Assembly (NCBI RefSeq): GCF_003004785.1
Contig: NZ_PVZS01000015.1
Coordinates: 1 to 64,000, forward strand
Direction of reading: 5' to 3'
Origin: Alsobacter soli
Lineage (GTDB): Bacteria; Pseudomonadota; Alphaproteobacteria; Rhizobiales; Beijerinckiaceae
DNA length: 64,000 bases
Made by a program: the position numbers and the translations under genes. Under the pieces are notes generated by a model that ran no database searches, had not been told where the DNA came from, and saw nothing but the letters and a program-made list of their open reading frames with translations. Positions 46,708 through 55,422 of the stretch are shown one piece after another (the first letter of the stretch is position 1; each line of letters starts with the position of its first letter).

Positions 46708-47763
46708 ATGTCTCAGGAAAAGGAACTTCCCCCGACAGCCCAGCACCTGCGGCAACTGGCGCGAAAGGGACGCTTCCCGACTGCGCCCGAATTTCGGACG
46801 GGCGTGCAATTCGTGACGGCTCTCCTGGCCGTCGCGGTCCTTGCACCGCCAGCCATCCACAAGATGGCGGCGGTCAGCCAGCACCTGATCGACAGAGCGT
46901 CGGATCGCGAGCCTCTTCTCTTCGATCATGGGTTTTTCGCTCCTTTGAGCGCGGCGGCGGTCTTTTTCCTCACCTTGGGGATGATCGCCGCGTGCATCCT
47001 GGTGCTCACCGCGGTCATGGAAACCGGTGTGTTCGGCTTTTTCGCCGAGAACGTCCGGCTGGACTTTCAGCGGATCAATCCCGTCTCCGGCCTGAAGAAC
47101 ATCTTTGGCTTGCCGGCCCTGAAGCGTATCGTTTTCAACATCGCAGAAGCGGTCTTGATCTCGTTCGCGACTGCCTATGTCCTCCTTTCGAATCTGCGCT
47201 CGCTGCTTGATGCGCCTTCCTGCGGGATATCCTGCGTCGGAGGCCTGGCAGTCTACCTGCTGGGAATGCTCCTGGCCCTGGTCGCGGTCATCTACCTTGT
47301 TTTCGGCGCGTTGGACCTGAAGATTTCCCGTGTCGTCTTCCGGCACGAGAACAAGATGTCCCACAGTGACGTCAAACGCGAGCGCAAGGACACTGACGGG
47401 TCTCCGGAGATCAAGGCTGCAATGGCCGATGCGCGGTACGAGCTGATGTCCTCGGCCCCCATGCGTCGCGAGCGGGTCCAGGAGCAACGGCAGGAGCAGC
47501 AGGACGCCTCGATCGTTCTCCTGTCCGACAAAGAAGCGGTCGCGTTGCGCTATCAGACTGGAGGCGACTCCGCCCCTGTGTTGATCTGGAGAGGACCTCC
47601 CTCGAGGGTGGCCTCGCTCCTGGCCACGGCGCCCACAACGAAGGTCGCGAGAAACCCGGAGGTCGTCGACCACCTGGCGTCGACGCCGATCGGTTCCGAA
47701 ATCCCCCCGGCGCTCTATCCAGCCGTATCGCGCGCGATGGAGGAAGCGGGGCTCACCCTCTGA
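46708..47763 (+). CDS. sctU: T3SS substrate-specificity switch protein SctU, lacking the NPTH autocleavage motif
   Basis: 351 residues. Four membrane spans are followed by a cytoplasmic domain, with family blocks ENVRLDFQRINPVSGLKNIF and HENKMSHSDVKRERKDTDGS, then EIKAAMADARYE. In FlhB/YscU/SctU proteins the sequence VVxNPTHxAVAL is cleaved between Asn and Pro. Here the aligned stretch is DASIVLLSDKEAVALRY, so NPTH is replaced by L272-S273-D274-K275. The flanks align well, so this is not a frameshift. The switch from needle to later substrates must work differently or not at all. The ATG at 46708 follows the sctT stop by 2 bp. Confidence 0.92.
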   Translation: MSQEKELPPTAQHLRQLARKGRFPTAPEFRTGVQFVTALLAVAVLAPPAIHKMAAVSQHLIDRASDREPLLFDHGFFAPLSAAAVFFLTLGMIAACILVLTAVMETGVFGFFAENVRLDFQRINPVSGLKNIFGLPALKRIVFNIAEAVLISFATAYVLLSNLRSLLDAPSCGISCVGGLAVYLLGMLLALVAVIYLVFGALDLKISRVVFRHENKMSHSDVKRERKDTDGSPEIKAAMADARYELMSSAPMRRERVQEQRQEQQDASIVLLSDKEAVALRYQTGGDSAPVLIWRGPPSRVASLLATAPTTKVARNPEVVDHLASTPIGSEIPPALYPAVSRAMEEAGLTL

Positions 47764-47861
47764 GCGACAAGAATGCCCCAACTCTCCTGCATTATTTTGA
47801 TATTAATCAACATTTGACCTTATTCGGACGTGGATATGGCGGCGCTGCAAGGGGACACGGG

Positions 47862-48557
47862 ATGCCTGCCTGCTCGGGAGTAGAACGCCAGGCGCTCGCC
47901 ATCCTGATTCTGTTCGGCGTCATGGGCGGCGCCGTTTCAGCGATCGGGGGCGAGACGCAATCGAACTCCGCAAATCGCGTTGGCGGTTCGCTCAGCGCTG
48001 CGACCGGGCCAGCATCGCCAGAAGCGGCCAGCGCGCTTAACAAGGTGGTTTCGCTCAAGGTCGTGGAAGCCCCATTGCAGGACGTCGTCAACTTTCTGGC
48101 CGGCGAGGCCGGATTGCAGATCACGTGGCGGGCTCGCACGGATGCTGTCGTTCAAAACTGGCGCAATCGGGGGCCGATTTCCGAAAGCCTGTCTGCCCTG
48201 GCGCGTGCGCATTCACTCTTCGTGGCGTTCGACGGGACGCGATTGGAGGTTCATAGCACCCGCGACCTGGACCGCGCTGTGCTGAACCCCGCGCCGGGCG
48301 GAGCGCAGTTCGCCGAAGTCGTCCGGTCAGCGTTCCCCTGGACCTCCGAACCCCTTGTGCGGTTCAACGCGGCAGAGGGAAGCGCGCTGCTCAGCGGCCC
48401 CGCGGAGATCCTGCGGCTCATCAAGTTCTATGGGCGTGACGAGCCGATGTCGCCCGTCCACATCATCCGCTATGGCCGGGCCGATCCTCAGTCCTACGCG
48501 CTGGAGGGGCTCCGGTCTGCATCCGATGAGCGTTCCAGAGGTTTCCTGTGGCCCTGA
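47862..48557 (+). CDS. Secretin N-domain protein (SctC/RhcC1-like) without the outer-membrane pore
   Basis: 231 residues. The signal peptide (MPACSGVERQALAILILFGV, cleaved near VSA) is followed by a T3SS secretin N0-like domain (SLKVVEAPLQDVVNFLAGEA, residues about 62-81) and a second N1/spacer-like part (LVRFNAAEGSALLSGPAEIL). The N2/N3 and beta-barrel secretin domains of a 500-700-residue SctC are missing and not found elsewhere in the window. Rhizobial systems split the secretin into RhcC1 and RhcC2, and this resembles RhcC1 alone. The ATG at 47862 has an AAGGGGA Shine-Dalgarno. A new promoter block lies upstream (47790-47830). Confidence 0.75.
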   Translation: MPACSGVERQALAILILFGVMGGAVSAIGGETQSNSANRVGGSLSAATGPASPEAASALNKVVSLKVVEAPLQDVVNFLAGEAGLQITWRARTDAVVQNWRNRGPISESLSALARAHSLFVAFDGTRLEVHSTRDLDRAVLNPAPGGAQFAEVVRSAFPWTSEPLVRFNAAEGSALLSGPAEILRLIKFYGRDEPMSPVHIIRYGRADPQSYALEGLRSASDERSRGFLWP

Positions 48558-49441
48558 ACGAGGATCATTTGGCCCCCGAAACGGCGGTGTCGGTGGTGCT
48601 GGTCGCGCCGGAGTCAGATGGCGCGCGCCTTGAGCTCGGGAGAGGCTCGCACCTGATTGGATCGGGGCTGGATTGCGACATTTTTCTTGGCGTTTGCCAG
48701 GAAAAGCGCCTCGCGCAAATCGACGTGGACGACGCTGTGACGGTTGTGCCGCTCGCCGAAGGCGTGGTGATCAATGGCGCGGAGGCGGCGCCGGGCGAGA
48801 AGGCTGAGGTTGCGAGCGGCGCTCTGCGGCTGATCGGCGGCGGCGTGACGATCGAGGTCATCGACGGAAGACGCCAGCACACCTCTCGGGCGACCACGGC
48901 GGGGACTGAGCCAAGAGCCTCACGTCAACCGGGCCGCATGGGATGGCTCGCGTTTGGCGGCGTGTGCGCCATCGGCGTCATCATCCTCGGATGGAACATG
49001 ATGAGGACGTCCGTCCCAACGGGAACGTCGTTCGTCAAGCCTCAGGCTGGCTCCGTCGCGCCATCGTCACCGGAAACCGGAATCGAGGCCCTGAACAAGC
49101 GTTTGAAGGGCATCGGGACCGAACTCGGCGCAACTCTTTCCGGCAGCCGCATCATTATCGGCGGCCGAGGCTCTCCTCAGGACCTGGCTCTCGCCAAGCA
49201 GATGGTTCAGGACCTCGCGAAGCGGCATGACCTGGCGGTTTCGGTCCAGGCCCGGATCCAGCAGGACGCCCGCGTCGACCTGGCCTTCGCCAGCATGGAG
49301 CCGAGCCCGTCCGTCACTCTACGCGACGGCAAACGGTACGGCCTTGGCTCCCTTCTCCCGGGCGGGTGGCGCCTGGATGGCATCGAGGACAGCAGGATCC
49401 GGCTCAGCAAGGACGGCCAGACGGAGATCCTCGACTATTGA
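48548..49441 (+). CDS. sctD: T3SS inner-membrane ring protein SctD
   Basis: 297 residues, starting at a GTG that overlaps the secretin-like gene by 10 bp. Residues 1-110 are an FHA-like cytoplasmic domain (HLIGSGLDCDIFL). One membrane span lies at about 132-152. The periplasmic part has ring-building folds (ETGIEALNKRLKGIGTELGA). Shorter than many SctD, which often exceed 350 residues. It would form the outer of the two inner-membrane rings with SctJ. It is the last gene of the secretion operon. Confidence 0.82.
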   Translation: MALNEDHLAPETAVSVVLVAPESDGARLELGRGSHLIGSGLDCDIFLGVCQEKRLAQIDVDDAVTVVPLAEGVVINGAEAAPGEKAEVASGALRLIGGGVTIEVIDGRRQHTSRATTAGTEPRASRQPGRMGWLAFGGVCAIGVIILGWNMMRTSVPTGTSFVKPQAGSVAPSSPETGIEALNKRLKGIGTELGATLSGSRIIIGGRGSPQDLALAKQMVQDLAKRHDLAVSVQARIQQDARVDLAFASMEPSPSVTLRDGKRYGLGSLLPGGWRLDGIEDSRIRLSKDGQTEILDY

Positions 49442-49525
49442 CCGAACACGACAATCGCGAACGGAAGCCTCAAGAGCTTGCCGTCCGCGATCGTGCAGAA
49501 AGCCCGCCGTTCGGCTGGCTGGGTT

Positions 49526-49984
49526 TCAGATCTTCTTCGTCAGCGGCGCGTCCGTGGCCTCGGACAGCTTCGATTGAGCCGTCGCCAGATCGCCGTTTTT
49601 CAGAGCGTCGAGGGCGTCCGACAGCAGCGACTTGACGTCCTTGGCGCCTCCCTTCCGATCCAAATCCTTGATCGCCTGCATCAGCTTCTGGATGAGGTCA
49701 GTGATTTGCTTCGTCTCGGAGGAGTCTGTGTCATTGCCATCGGCCAGCAGCTTTTGCAGCTGGTCGACCATGGACTTCAAGTTCTGGTCAGTCGAGGCTG
49801 TTTGAGACTTGCCCTTGCCCCCGTCCTGAGAGGACTGCTGAAGCTGGGACATCAAGAGTTGCAGCACCTGAAGCAGCAGTTGCTGAATCGTGGAATTGCG
49901 CCCCGAGGTCGATGACGTTTCGCTCCCGTAGCTGCCCTGCGAGCCATGCCCGCCGCCGATCCTGCCAACGCCTCCCATATCCAT
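49526..49984 (-). CDS. Harpin-like, cysteine-free secreted protein (candidate T3SS substrate)
   Basis: 152 residues on the opposite strand. The N-terminus is Gly/Ser-rich (GGVGRIGGGHGSQGSYGSET), then Gln/Leu-rich amphipathic helix (TIQQLLLQVLQLLMSQLQQS), and acidic/basic helices towards the C-terminus. Cys and Trp are absent and there is no signal peptide. These traits are those of harpins (HrpZ/HrpN-type helper proteins), although no direct family motif can be claimed. A GAGGAG Shine-Dalgarno precedes the ATG. It is convergent with sctD, with an island-type AACATT motif far upstream on its strand. Confidence 0.55.
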   Translation of the reverse strand: MDMGGVGRIGGGHGSQGSYGSETSSTSGRNSTIQQLLLQVLQLLMSQLQQSSQDGGKGKSQTASTDQNLKSMVDQLQKLLADGNDTDSSETKQITDLIQKLMQAIKDLDRKGGAKDVKSLLSDALDALKNGDLATAQSKLSEATDAPLTKKI

Positions 49985-50323
49985 TGTCGTTTCTCCTCAG
50001 ACAAGTGATGACGTTAATCGTCTCTTAATTGATGATGCATTCCACAAGGGAATCAACGCATGAGAAGTTGTAATGGCGAGCGCAATTGAATTTACGCGCG
50101 AACATGTCGCCTGTCGGTTTTGGGGAGCATCGTGAAAGCTGGGGATCGCGCGACCGCATGACTTGGACGGCGCCAGTTGTCGGCGAGCAGGAGAGGCGTT
50201 CGGCCGAGCGGAACGCTTTGTTAAACAAATTTCAACAAACTTGATAAATGTTAAGTTTCAACAACGCTGAAACGGGCGTCCGAGGGAGCGCGCGGCCGGA
50301 TTGGCTTTACGGCTGGGATCGGC
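49985..50323. other. Divergent intergenic region at the right end of the T3SS island
   Basis: About 340 bp, AT-rich compared with the neighbours, without a supportable gene. The minus strand carries TTAACATTTAT (50245-50255), related to motifs before other island genes. TTGTTAAACAA is a small dyad at 50218-50228. Promoters for the harpin-like gene (left) and the coiled-coil gene (right) must lie here. Sequence to the right becomes GC-rich chromosome-like, so the island probably ends here. Confidence 0.45.
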
Positions 50324-51589
50324 ATGAAGCTGTCGAGACACAATGAGTACGACGCCGCTGAAGCGCAGGACTGGTCCGAAGACGTCTCACCTGGGGCCGG
50401 CGCGACATTGAAGGAGTGGCTCGGCTCCGTCGTCACCGATTGGCGCGCAGCACCTCGAGGACGGGACGCCGCGGGACATGCCTCTCGTGGTTGGCGCGAA
50501 TGGCGCGACAAGAGGGGGGATGAGGCGATGCCAAACACAAACCAAGACCGTGCTGCGCCGTTCTCCGACCGGATCGCGGAACTCGAGAGCCGGCTGGCCT
50601 CCCTGACCGCTGCGCCTCCCCGGGCGCCCGCTCCGCCGCCCGGGCACGATCTTCCGCGCGCTCGCCTGGAGCGAAACGACCTGGCCTCGACAATCGGCCG
50701 AACGCTCCAGGAGATGGAGGCTCGATCGTTCGCAACGGAGAGGAAAGCCGCCGCGGCGCTGGAAAATGTGGTCAGCGTTCTCGAGGCCACGGAAACGCGG
50801 TGGCGCAGCGAAGCCAAGTCGCTGTTGCGGGCTCAGGAGCAGACGGCCACGGCGTTGCGGGACGCGATCGGCCTGATCTCGGATCGGCTCGACGGCATCG
50901 ATCGGTCGATCCGCGATTCTCAACAGCTTGGGCGCGATCAGAGGGCTGAACTTCTGGCCCGGGACCATGAGCGCGCGGCTCTCGAGCGGTTCTCGTCCAT
51001 GGCTGCGGCCGAATCGGCGCCGGACCAGTTCAACGGGGCGGGAGCCTTTTGGCCCGTCGATCGGCGCAAGTCGGAGGAGCTTCATCCGGGCGCTCGCAGC
51101 GGCCTCGAGCCAATCTTGATCGCCAAGATGGACCAACTGCTCCGCGCCATGAGCGCGCATCACCCTCGCGAAGCGCCCCCGGAGGCGCCTCGCGCGAGGC
51201 GGCAAGCGTCCGAGATCGCACAAACCCGTGCCCGGGGCGCGGAGCGAGATGTCCACATGCACGAGTTGCTCGACGTCCTCCATGGCGAGCTAACAGGTCT
51301 GATCCGCCGGCTCGACGGTCTGCGGCCGTCCGGAGATGAATTCGACACGCCGGACGCTCCCGACCTCAGGGATCGTTGGGAGCGGGTGTTCATTTCCCCC
51401 GAGGACCGGATCGGAGAGATCCAGCGGCAATTCGCGGCGCTGGCGAAGGACATTGACGACGCAGCAGACGTTTCTCGACGGCTCACGCCTGCGCGCGCCT
51501 CGGCTGAGGCGGGCCGAACTGCGGACACGACCCGTCTCGAGCGCGAGCCGGCGCGCATGGGGCCCGCCGGGCGTCGCGGCGCTGTCTGA
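50324..51589 (+). CDS. Uncharacterised coiled-coil protein
   Basis: A 421-residue soluble protein that I do not recognise as a known family. The N-terminus has ATLKEWLGSVVTDWRAAPRG, followed by Pro/Ala-rich linker and helical coiled-coil segments around residues 80-100 and 115-225. The rest is Arg/Glu/Ala-rich. No signal peptide, membrane span or catalytic motif is visible. The N-terminal tryptophan motif and coiled coils faintly recall alphaproteobacterial polarity proteins of the PodJ type, but the Sel1 and peptidoglycan-binding parts are absent. It lies beside the T3SS island, but composition matches the chromosome. Confidence 0.6.
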   Translation: MKLSRHNEYDAAEAQDWSEDVSPGAGATLKEWLGSVVTDWRAAPRGRDAAGHASRGWREWRDKRGDEAMPNTNQDRAAPFSDRIAELESRLASLTAAPPRAPAPPPGHDLPRARLERNDLASTIGRTLQEMEARSFATERKAAAALENVVSVLEATETRWRSEAKSLLRAQEQTATALRDAIGLISDRLDGIDRSIRDSQQLGRDQRAELLARDHERAALERFSSMAAAESAPDQFNGAGAFWPVDRRKSEELHPGARSGLEPILIAKMDQLLRAMSAHHPREAPPEAPRARRQASEIAQTRARGAERDVHMHELLDVLHGELTGLIRRLDGLRPSGDEFDTPDAPDLRDRWERVFISPEDRIGEIQRQFAALAKDIDDAADVSRRLTPARASAEAGRTADTTRLEREPARMGPAGRRGAV

Positions 51590-51634
51590 TCGGCCGACGC
51601 GGGCGGCCCTGGGCGGCCCGCGCCTGGGGTTCGA

Positions 51635-54412
51635 TCACCCCGTGTTGCGCAACCCGGCGGCCACACCGTTGATGGAGATGAGGATGCCGCGCCGCGCCTC
51701 CTCCTGGACCTCGCCGGCCCGCCAGCGCCGCAGGAGCTCCACCTGCAGGTGGTTCAAGGGCGCGATATAGGCCGAGCGATGGGCGATGGAGCGGGCCAGG
51801 GCGGGGTTGTCCGCCAGCCGGGCCCGGTGGCCGGCGATGGCTTCGAGGGCTCCTTCCACCCGGTCCCACTCGGCCTCGATGGCGGCGAAGATCGCATCCG
51901 CTGCGGCGCGATCGGGCGCGAGCTCCACATAGCGGCGCGCGACGGCCCGATCGGCCTTGGCGAGAACCATGTCCATGTTGGACAGCAGCGTGCGGAAGAA
52001 CGGCCATTCCGCATGCATCCGGCGCAGCAGATCGAGGCGCTCGGCGCCGCCGCCGCGCAGGTAGTCCTCCACCGCGGCCCCAAAGCCGTACCAGCCCGGC
52101 AGGGCGACGCGGCTCTGCCCCCAGGAGAAGCTCCAAGGGATGGCCCGCAGATCCTCGATGCGGCCCGAGGCGCGGCGCGAGGCTGGGCGGGAGCCTATGT
52201 TGAGCTCGGCGATCTCGCGGATCGGCGTGGCCGCGAAGAAGAACTCGACGAAGCCGGGCGTCTCGTAGACCAGAGCGCGATAAGCCCGCATGGCCGCATC
52301 CGAGAGTAGCGAAGCCGCTTGGAGGAACTCGGGAGGCGCGTCGGCTTCCTTCTCGAACAGAGTGGCCTCCAGGGCGGCGGCCATGAGCGTCTCGAGATTG
52401 TGGCGGCCGATTTCCGGCGCGCCGTACTTGGCGTTGATGACCTCGCCCTGCTCGGTGAGGCGGATCTGCCCCTTCACTGCTCCTGGAGGCTGGGCCAGGA
52501 TGGCGTCGTAGCTTGGGCCGCCGCCGCGCCCCACCGAGCCGCCGCGGCCATGGAACAGGCGCAGCGTGACGCCCGGCTTGTTTTCGAACAGGCGGGTCAG
52601 CGCGGTGGCGGCGCGGTAGATCTCCCAGTTGGACGTGAAGTAGCCGCCGTCCTTGTTGCTGTCGGAATAGCCGAGCATCACTTCCTGCTCCGCGCCGGAG
52701 CGCCGCACCAGGGCCTCGACCCCGGGCGCGTCGTAGAAGTCGCGCATGATCCGCTCCGCCGACCGGAGGTCTTCGATCGTCTCGAAGAGGGGCACGACCA
52801 CCAGCGCCAAGGAGGCGTCGCCGCCCTCCCCGGCCGCGAAAGCGCCGGCCATGAGGCCGCACTCCTTTTGCAGCAGCAGGACCTCGAGCAGGTCGCTCAC
52901 CTCTTCGGTGTGGCTGACGATGGCGTGACGGATGACATCCGGGCCGAACGCCTGCCGGAGCGTTCGGGCCCGCTCGAAGACGGCGATCTCGCTTTCGGTG
53001 TCCTCGCTGTAGCGATGGCCCCGCACCCGGAGGGAGCGGGGATCCCGGAGCATGGAGAGCAGCAGGCGCTGCTTGGCCGCCTCGTCGAGACCCGCGTAGT
53101 CGGGCTCGATGCGCGCCGCGGCGAGCAACTCAGCCAGCGTGCTTTCGTGGCGGTCCGAACTCTGCCGCAAGTCGGTGGTCGCCAGGTGAAAGCCGAAGAC
53201 ATCGACGGCGCGGATCAGCGGATCCAGGCGGGGGCGGGCCAGGGCCGCGCCATGGTGGGCCCGCAGGGACTCGCGGATCGTCCCCAGATCCGCCGCGAAG
53301 GCGGCGTGGTCGGGATAAGGCTCCGCGGCCCCGGGCGCCCCGGCGAAGGCCGCGCTGTCGCCGCCCGCGAGAACGCGAAGCGTCGCGCGCAGACGCGCGC
53401 CCATGCCGGCGAGCGCCCGGCGGTAGGGCTCGTCGCGGCGGTGCGGGCTCTCGTCCCCGGACCGCTCGGCGAGTTCACGGAGCTCGGGCGAACACGGCGC
53501 CAGGAGGGAGGACGTCGACAGCTCCTGCCCCAGGCTCTGCAGTTCGGCGAGATAATGCCGCAGGGCGACCTCGGCATGGCGGCGCACGGCGAACTCCAGC
53601 GTGTCGGCGTCCACGTTGGGATTGCCGTCGCGGTCCCCGCCGATCCAGTTGCCCATGCGGAAGAAGGAGCGGACCGGATGGCCGAGCTGCTCGTCCAGCT
53701 CGGCGTAGAGCCGGGGAATCTCGGCGAGGAAAGTCGAGCGGTAATAGGTCAGGGCGTTTTCGATCTCGTCCCGCACGGTCAGCTTGGCCATGCGCAGGAT
53801 ACGGCTTTGCCAGAGCTGGACGATCCGCGCGCGCAGGGCGCGCTCGTTTTCGGCGCGCTCGCGCGGGCTGGCCAGGCGGTCGCGCGCGGCGAGCAGGTCC
53901 GCGACCGCGCGCGCCGCGTCCAGCGTGGTCTTGCGCTGCACCTCCGTGGGGTGCGCGGTGAGAACCGGGCACACGAGCGCACGGCGGAGCGCGCGCTCGA
54001 GCGCCTGGGGGGCAACGCCCGCGTCGCGCATGCGCTTGAACGTCCACGCCAGCGCGCCCGGCTGCGGGCCCTCGCCCGCGCGTGTGTCACGCGCGCGCAC
54101 GGAATGCCGGTCCTCCGCCAGGTTCGCGAGGTGGGAGAAGTAGCTGAAGGCCCGGATGACGGAGACGGTCTCCCGGGGGCTCAGCCGGTGGAGGAGGGCC
54201 TCCAGGTCCTGGGCGGCCCGGTCGTCGCTGCGGCGCTGGCCCGCGATGGACAGCCGCCGGATCGCCTCGACCACCTCGAAGGCCGCCTCGCCATCCTGCT
54301 CCCGCAGGGTTTCGCCGAGTATCTGCCCCAGCAGGCGCGTGTCTTCGGCGAGTTGCGCGTCAAAGGCCTGCTGGACCCCGGCGGGCTCCTGCGGCTCAAA
54401 GCCAATGGTCAT
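51635..54412 (-). CDS. ppc: Phosphoenolpyruvate carboxylase
   Basis: A 925-residue anaplerotic enzyme that makes oxaloacetate from PEP and bicarbonate. The catalytic and binding motifs are intact: [15 protein letters not shown] (residues about 155-169), [33 protein letters not shown] and [20 protein letters not shown], with the C-terminal RNTG end. The ATG at 54412 is used; an earlier in-frame start would overlap the regulator gene. It lies 26 bp downstream of the hexR-type gene on the same strand, so it may be co-transcribed. Confidence 0.95.
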   Translation of the reverse strand: MTIGFEPQEPAGVQQAFDAQLAEDTRLLGQILGETLREQDGEAAFEVVEAIRRLSIAGQRRSDDRAAQDLEALLHRLSPRETVSVIRAFSYFSHLANLAEDRHSVRARDTRAGEGPQPGALAWTFKRMRDAGVAPQALERALRRALVCPVLTAHPTEVQRKTTLDAARAVADLLAARDRLASPRERAENERALRARIVQLWQSRILRMAKLTVRDEIENALTYYRSTFLAEIPRLYAELDEQLGHPVRSFFRMGNWIGGDRDGNPNVDADTLEFAVRRHAEVALRHYLAELQSLGQELSTSSLLAPCSPELRELAERSGDESPHRRDEPYRRALAGMGARLRATLRVLAGGDSAAFAGAPGAAEPYPDHAAFAADLGTIRESLRAHHGAALARPRLDPLIRAVDVFGFHLATTDLRQSSDRHESTLAELLAAARIEPDYAGLDEAAKQRLLLSMLRDPRSLRVRGHRYSEDTESEIAVFERARTLRQAFGPDVIRHAIVSHTEEVSDLLEVLLLQKECGLMAGAFAAGEGGDASLALVVVPLFETIEDLRSAERIMRDFYDAPGVEALVRRSGAEQEVMLGYSDSNKDGGYFTSNWEIYRAATALTRLFENKPGVTLRLFHGRGGSVGRGGGPSYDAILAQPPGAVKGQIRLTEQGEVINAKYGAPEIGRHNLETLMAAALEATLFEKEADAPPEFLQAASLLSDAAMRAYRALVYETPGFVEFFFAATPIREIAELNIGSRPASRRASGRIEDLRAIPWSFSWGQSRVALPGWYGFGAAVEDYLRGGGAERLDLLRRMHAEWPFFRTLLSNMDMVLAKADRAVARRYVELAPDRAAADAIFAAIEAEWDRVEGALEAIAGHRARLADNPALARSIAHRSAYIAPLNHLQVELLRRWRAGEVQEEARRGILISINGVAAGLRNTG

Positions 54413-54438
54413 GTTTTTCGGTCTCGCTTTTCCACCCG

Positions 54439-55290
54439 TCAGGACAGGGGCAGTTTCTTGCATTCGATAGCGGCCTTGGCGGCCTTCATGTCGGCCGCCG
54501 CGGAGGGGCCCTTCAGAACCGCGACGGCCACGGCCAGGGCATCGACGATGGCGAGTTGCCCAAGACGCGACGACATCGGGGAGTACACGTTGGGGTCGTC
54601 ATCGAAATCCAGGTGGATCACGGGACTGCACAGCGCGGCGGCCGGAGAGCCCCGCGGCATGACGCCGATCGCCGGGACGTGACGCTCCCGCAGCAGATGC
54701 AGCGTCGGCACCAACTCGCGGGTGGCCCCCGAACGGGAAATGCAGACCACCGCGTCCCGTGGGCCGAGCAAGGCTGCGGCCATGATGTGGACATGCGAGT
54801 CCGCGTAGGAAATGCACGGAATCCCCAGCCGGAAAAACTTGTGCTGCGCGTCCGCAGCGACGAGTCCCGAATTGCCGTGCCCGTAGAACTCGATGCGCCT
54901 TGCGTCAGCAAGCACCGTCGCCGCCTGCGCCAGGGCATGGTCGTCCAGTTCGGACTTCAGCTTCACCAAGGCCGCGATGCTGCGATCCAGGACCTTGGAG
55001 GCGACTGCGCCCGGCTTGTCTCCCGGCCCGACATCTGCATGAACGAAGTCGAAACTCGACGTCGTTTGCCTCGCCAGCTCGATTCGAAAGTCCTTGAAGC
55101 CAGAGAATCCTAGGATCTGGCAAAACCGAGCGACAGTCGGCTCGCTCACCCCCGCCCCTTTCGCGGTCGCGGTGATCGTCATGTTCGGGATGGTGTGCAT
55201 GTTCATCGCGATGAAGCGATGAAGACGCTGCGAAGCCGGACTGAGCTCGCCGGACACCTGTTCCATCCTCTGCTTCAGACTGGGGGTCAT
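54439..55290 (-). CDS. hexR: RpiR/HexR-family transcriptional regulator
   Basis: 283 residues. The N-terminal HTH_6 domain has [20 protein letters not shown] (residues about 47-66), followed by the sugar-isomerase (SIS) domain with [20 protein letters not shown] and [16 protein letters not shown]. HexR proteins bind KDPG and repress edd, eda and zwf; divergence from edd and the content of that operon strongly support this role. The start is uncertain: the ATG at 55290 has a close GGGGAGG, while an ATG at 55311 is possible. Confidence 0.88.
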   Translation of the reverse strand: MTPSLKQRMEQVSGELSPASQRLHRFIAMNMHTIPNMTITATAKGAGVSEPTVARFCQILGFSGFKDFRIELARQTTSSFDFVHADVGPGDKPGAVASKVLDRSIAALVKLKSELDDHALAQAATVLADARRIEFYGHGNSGLVAADAQHKFFRLGIPCISYADSHVHIMAAALLGPRDAVVCISRSGATRELVPTLHLLRERHVPAIGVMPRGSPAAALCSPVIHLDFDDDPNVYSPMSSRLGQLAIVDALAVAVAVLKGPSAAADMKAAKAAIECKKLPLS

Positions 55291-55362
55291 CAACCTCCCC
55301 TCCCCGTCCATCACGCACAACCCTGCGGTGCGTCTGCAAATTGATTAAAGCTAAGGTAACTG

Positions 55363-55391
55363 TTGACATGATTGTTATTCTTTTTGTAAAT
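55363..55391 (+). promoter_or_regulatory. Putative sigma-70 promoter of the edd operon
   Basis: TTGACA at 55363-55368, a 17-nt AT-rich spacer and GTAAAT at 55386-55391, about 30 bp before the edd start. The surrounding AT-rich, partly symmetrical sequence in the hexR-edd gap is the expected place for the HexR operator, but I cannot define the operator exactly. Confidence 0.55.
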
Positions 55392-55422
55392 TTTCGCAAT
55401 ACGGGACAAGGGGAGGAGATGG

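Noticed and set aside
37739..49441. A flagellar rather than non-flagellar export system
   Set aside because: There are no rod, hook, filament or motor genes. A SctJ lipoprotein, FHA-type SctD and a secretin-like N-domain are non-flagellar traits.
55320..55420. A gamma-proteobacterial-type HexR operator
   Set aside because: The region is AT-rich and partly symmetrical, but I found no clean dyad matching the known consensus, so only the promoter is annotated.
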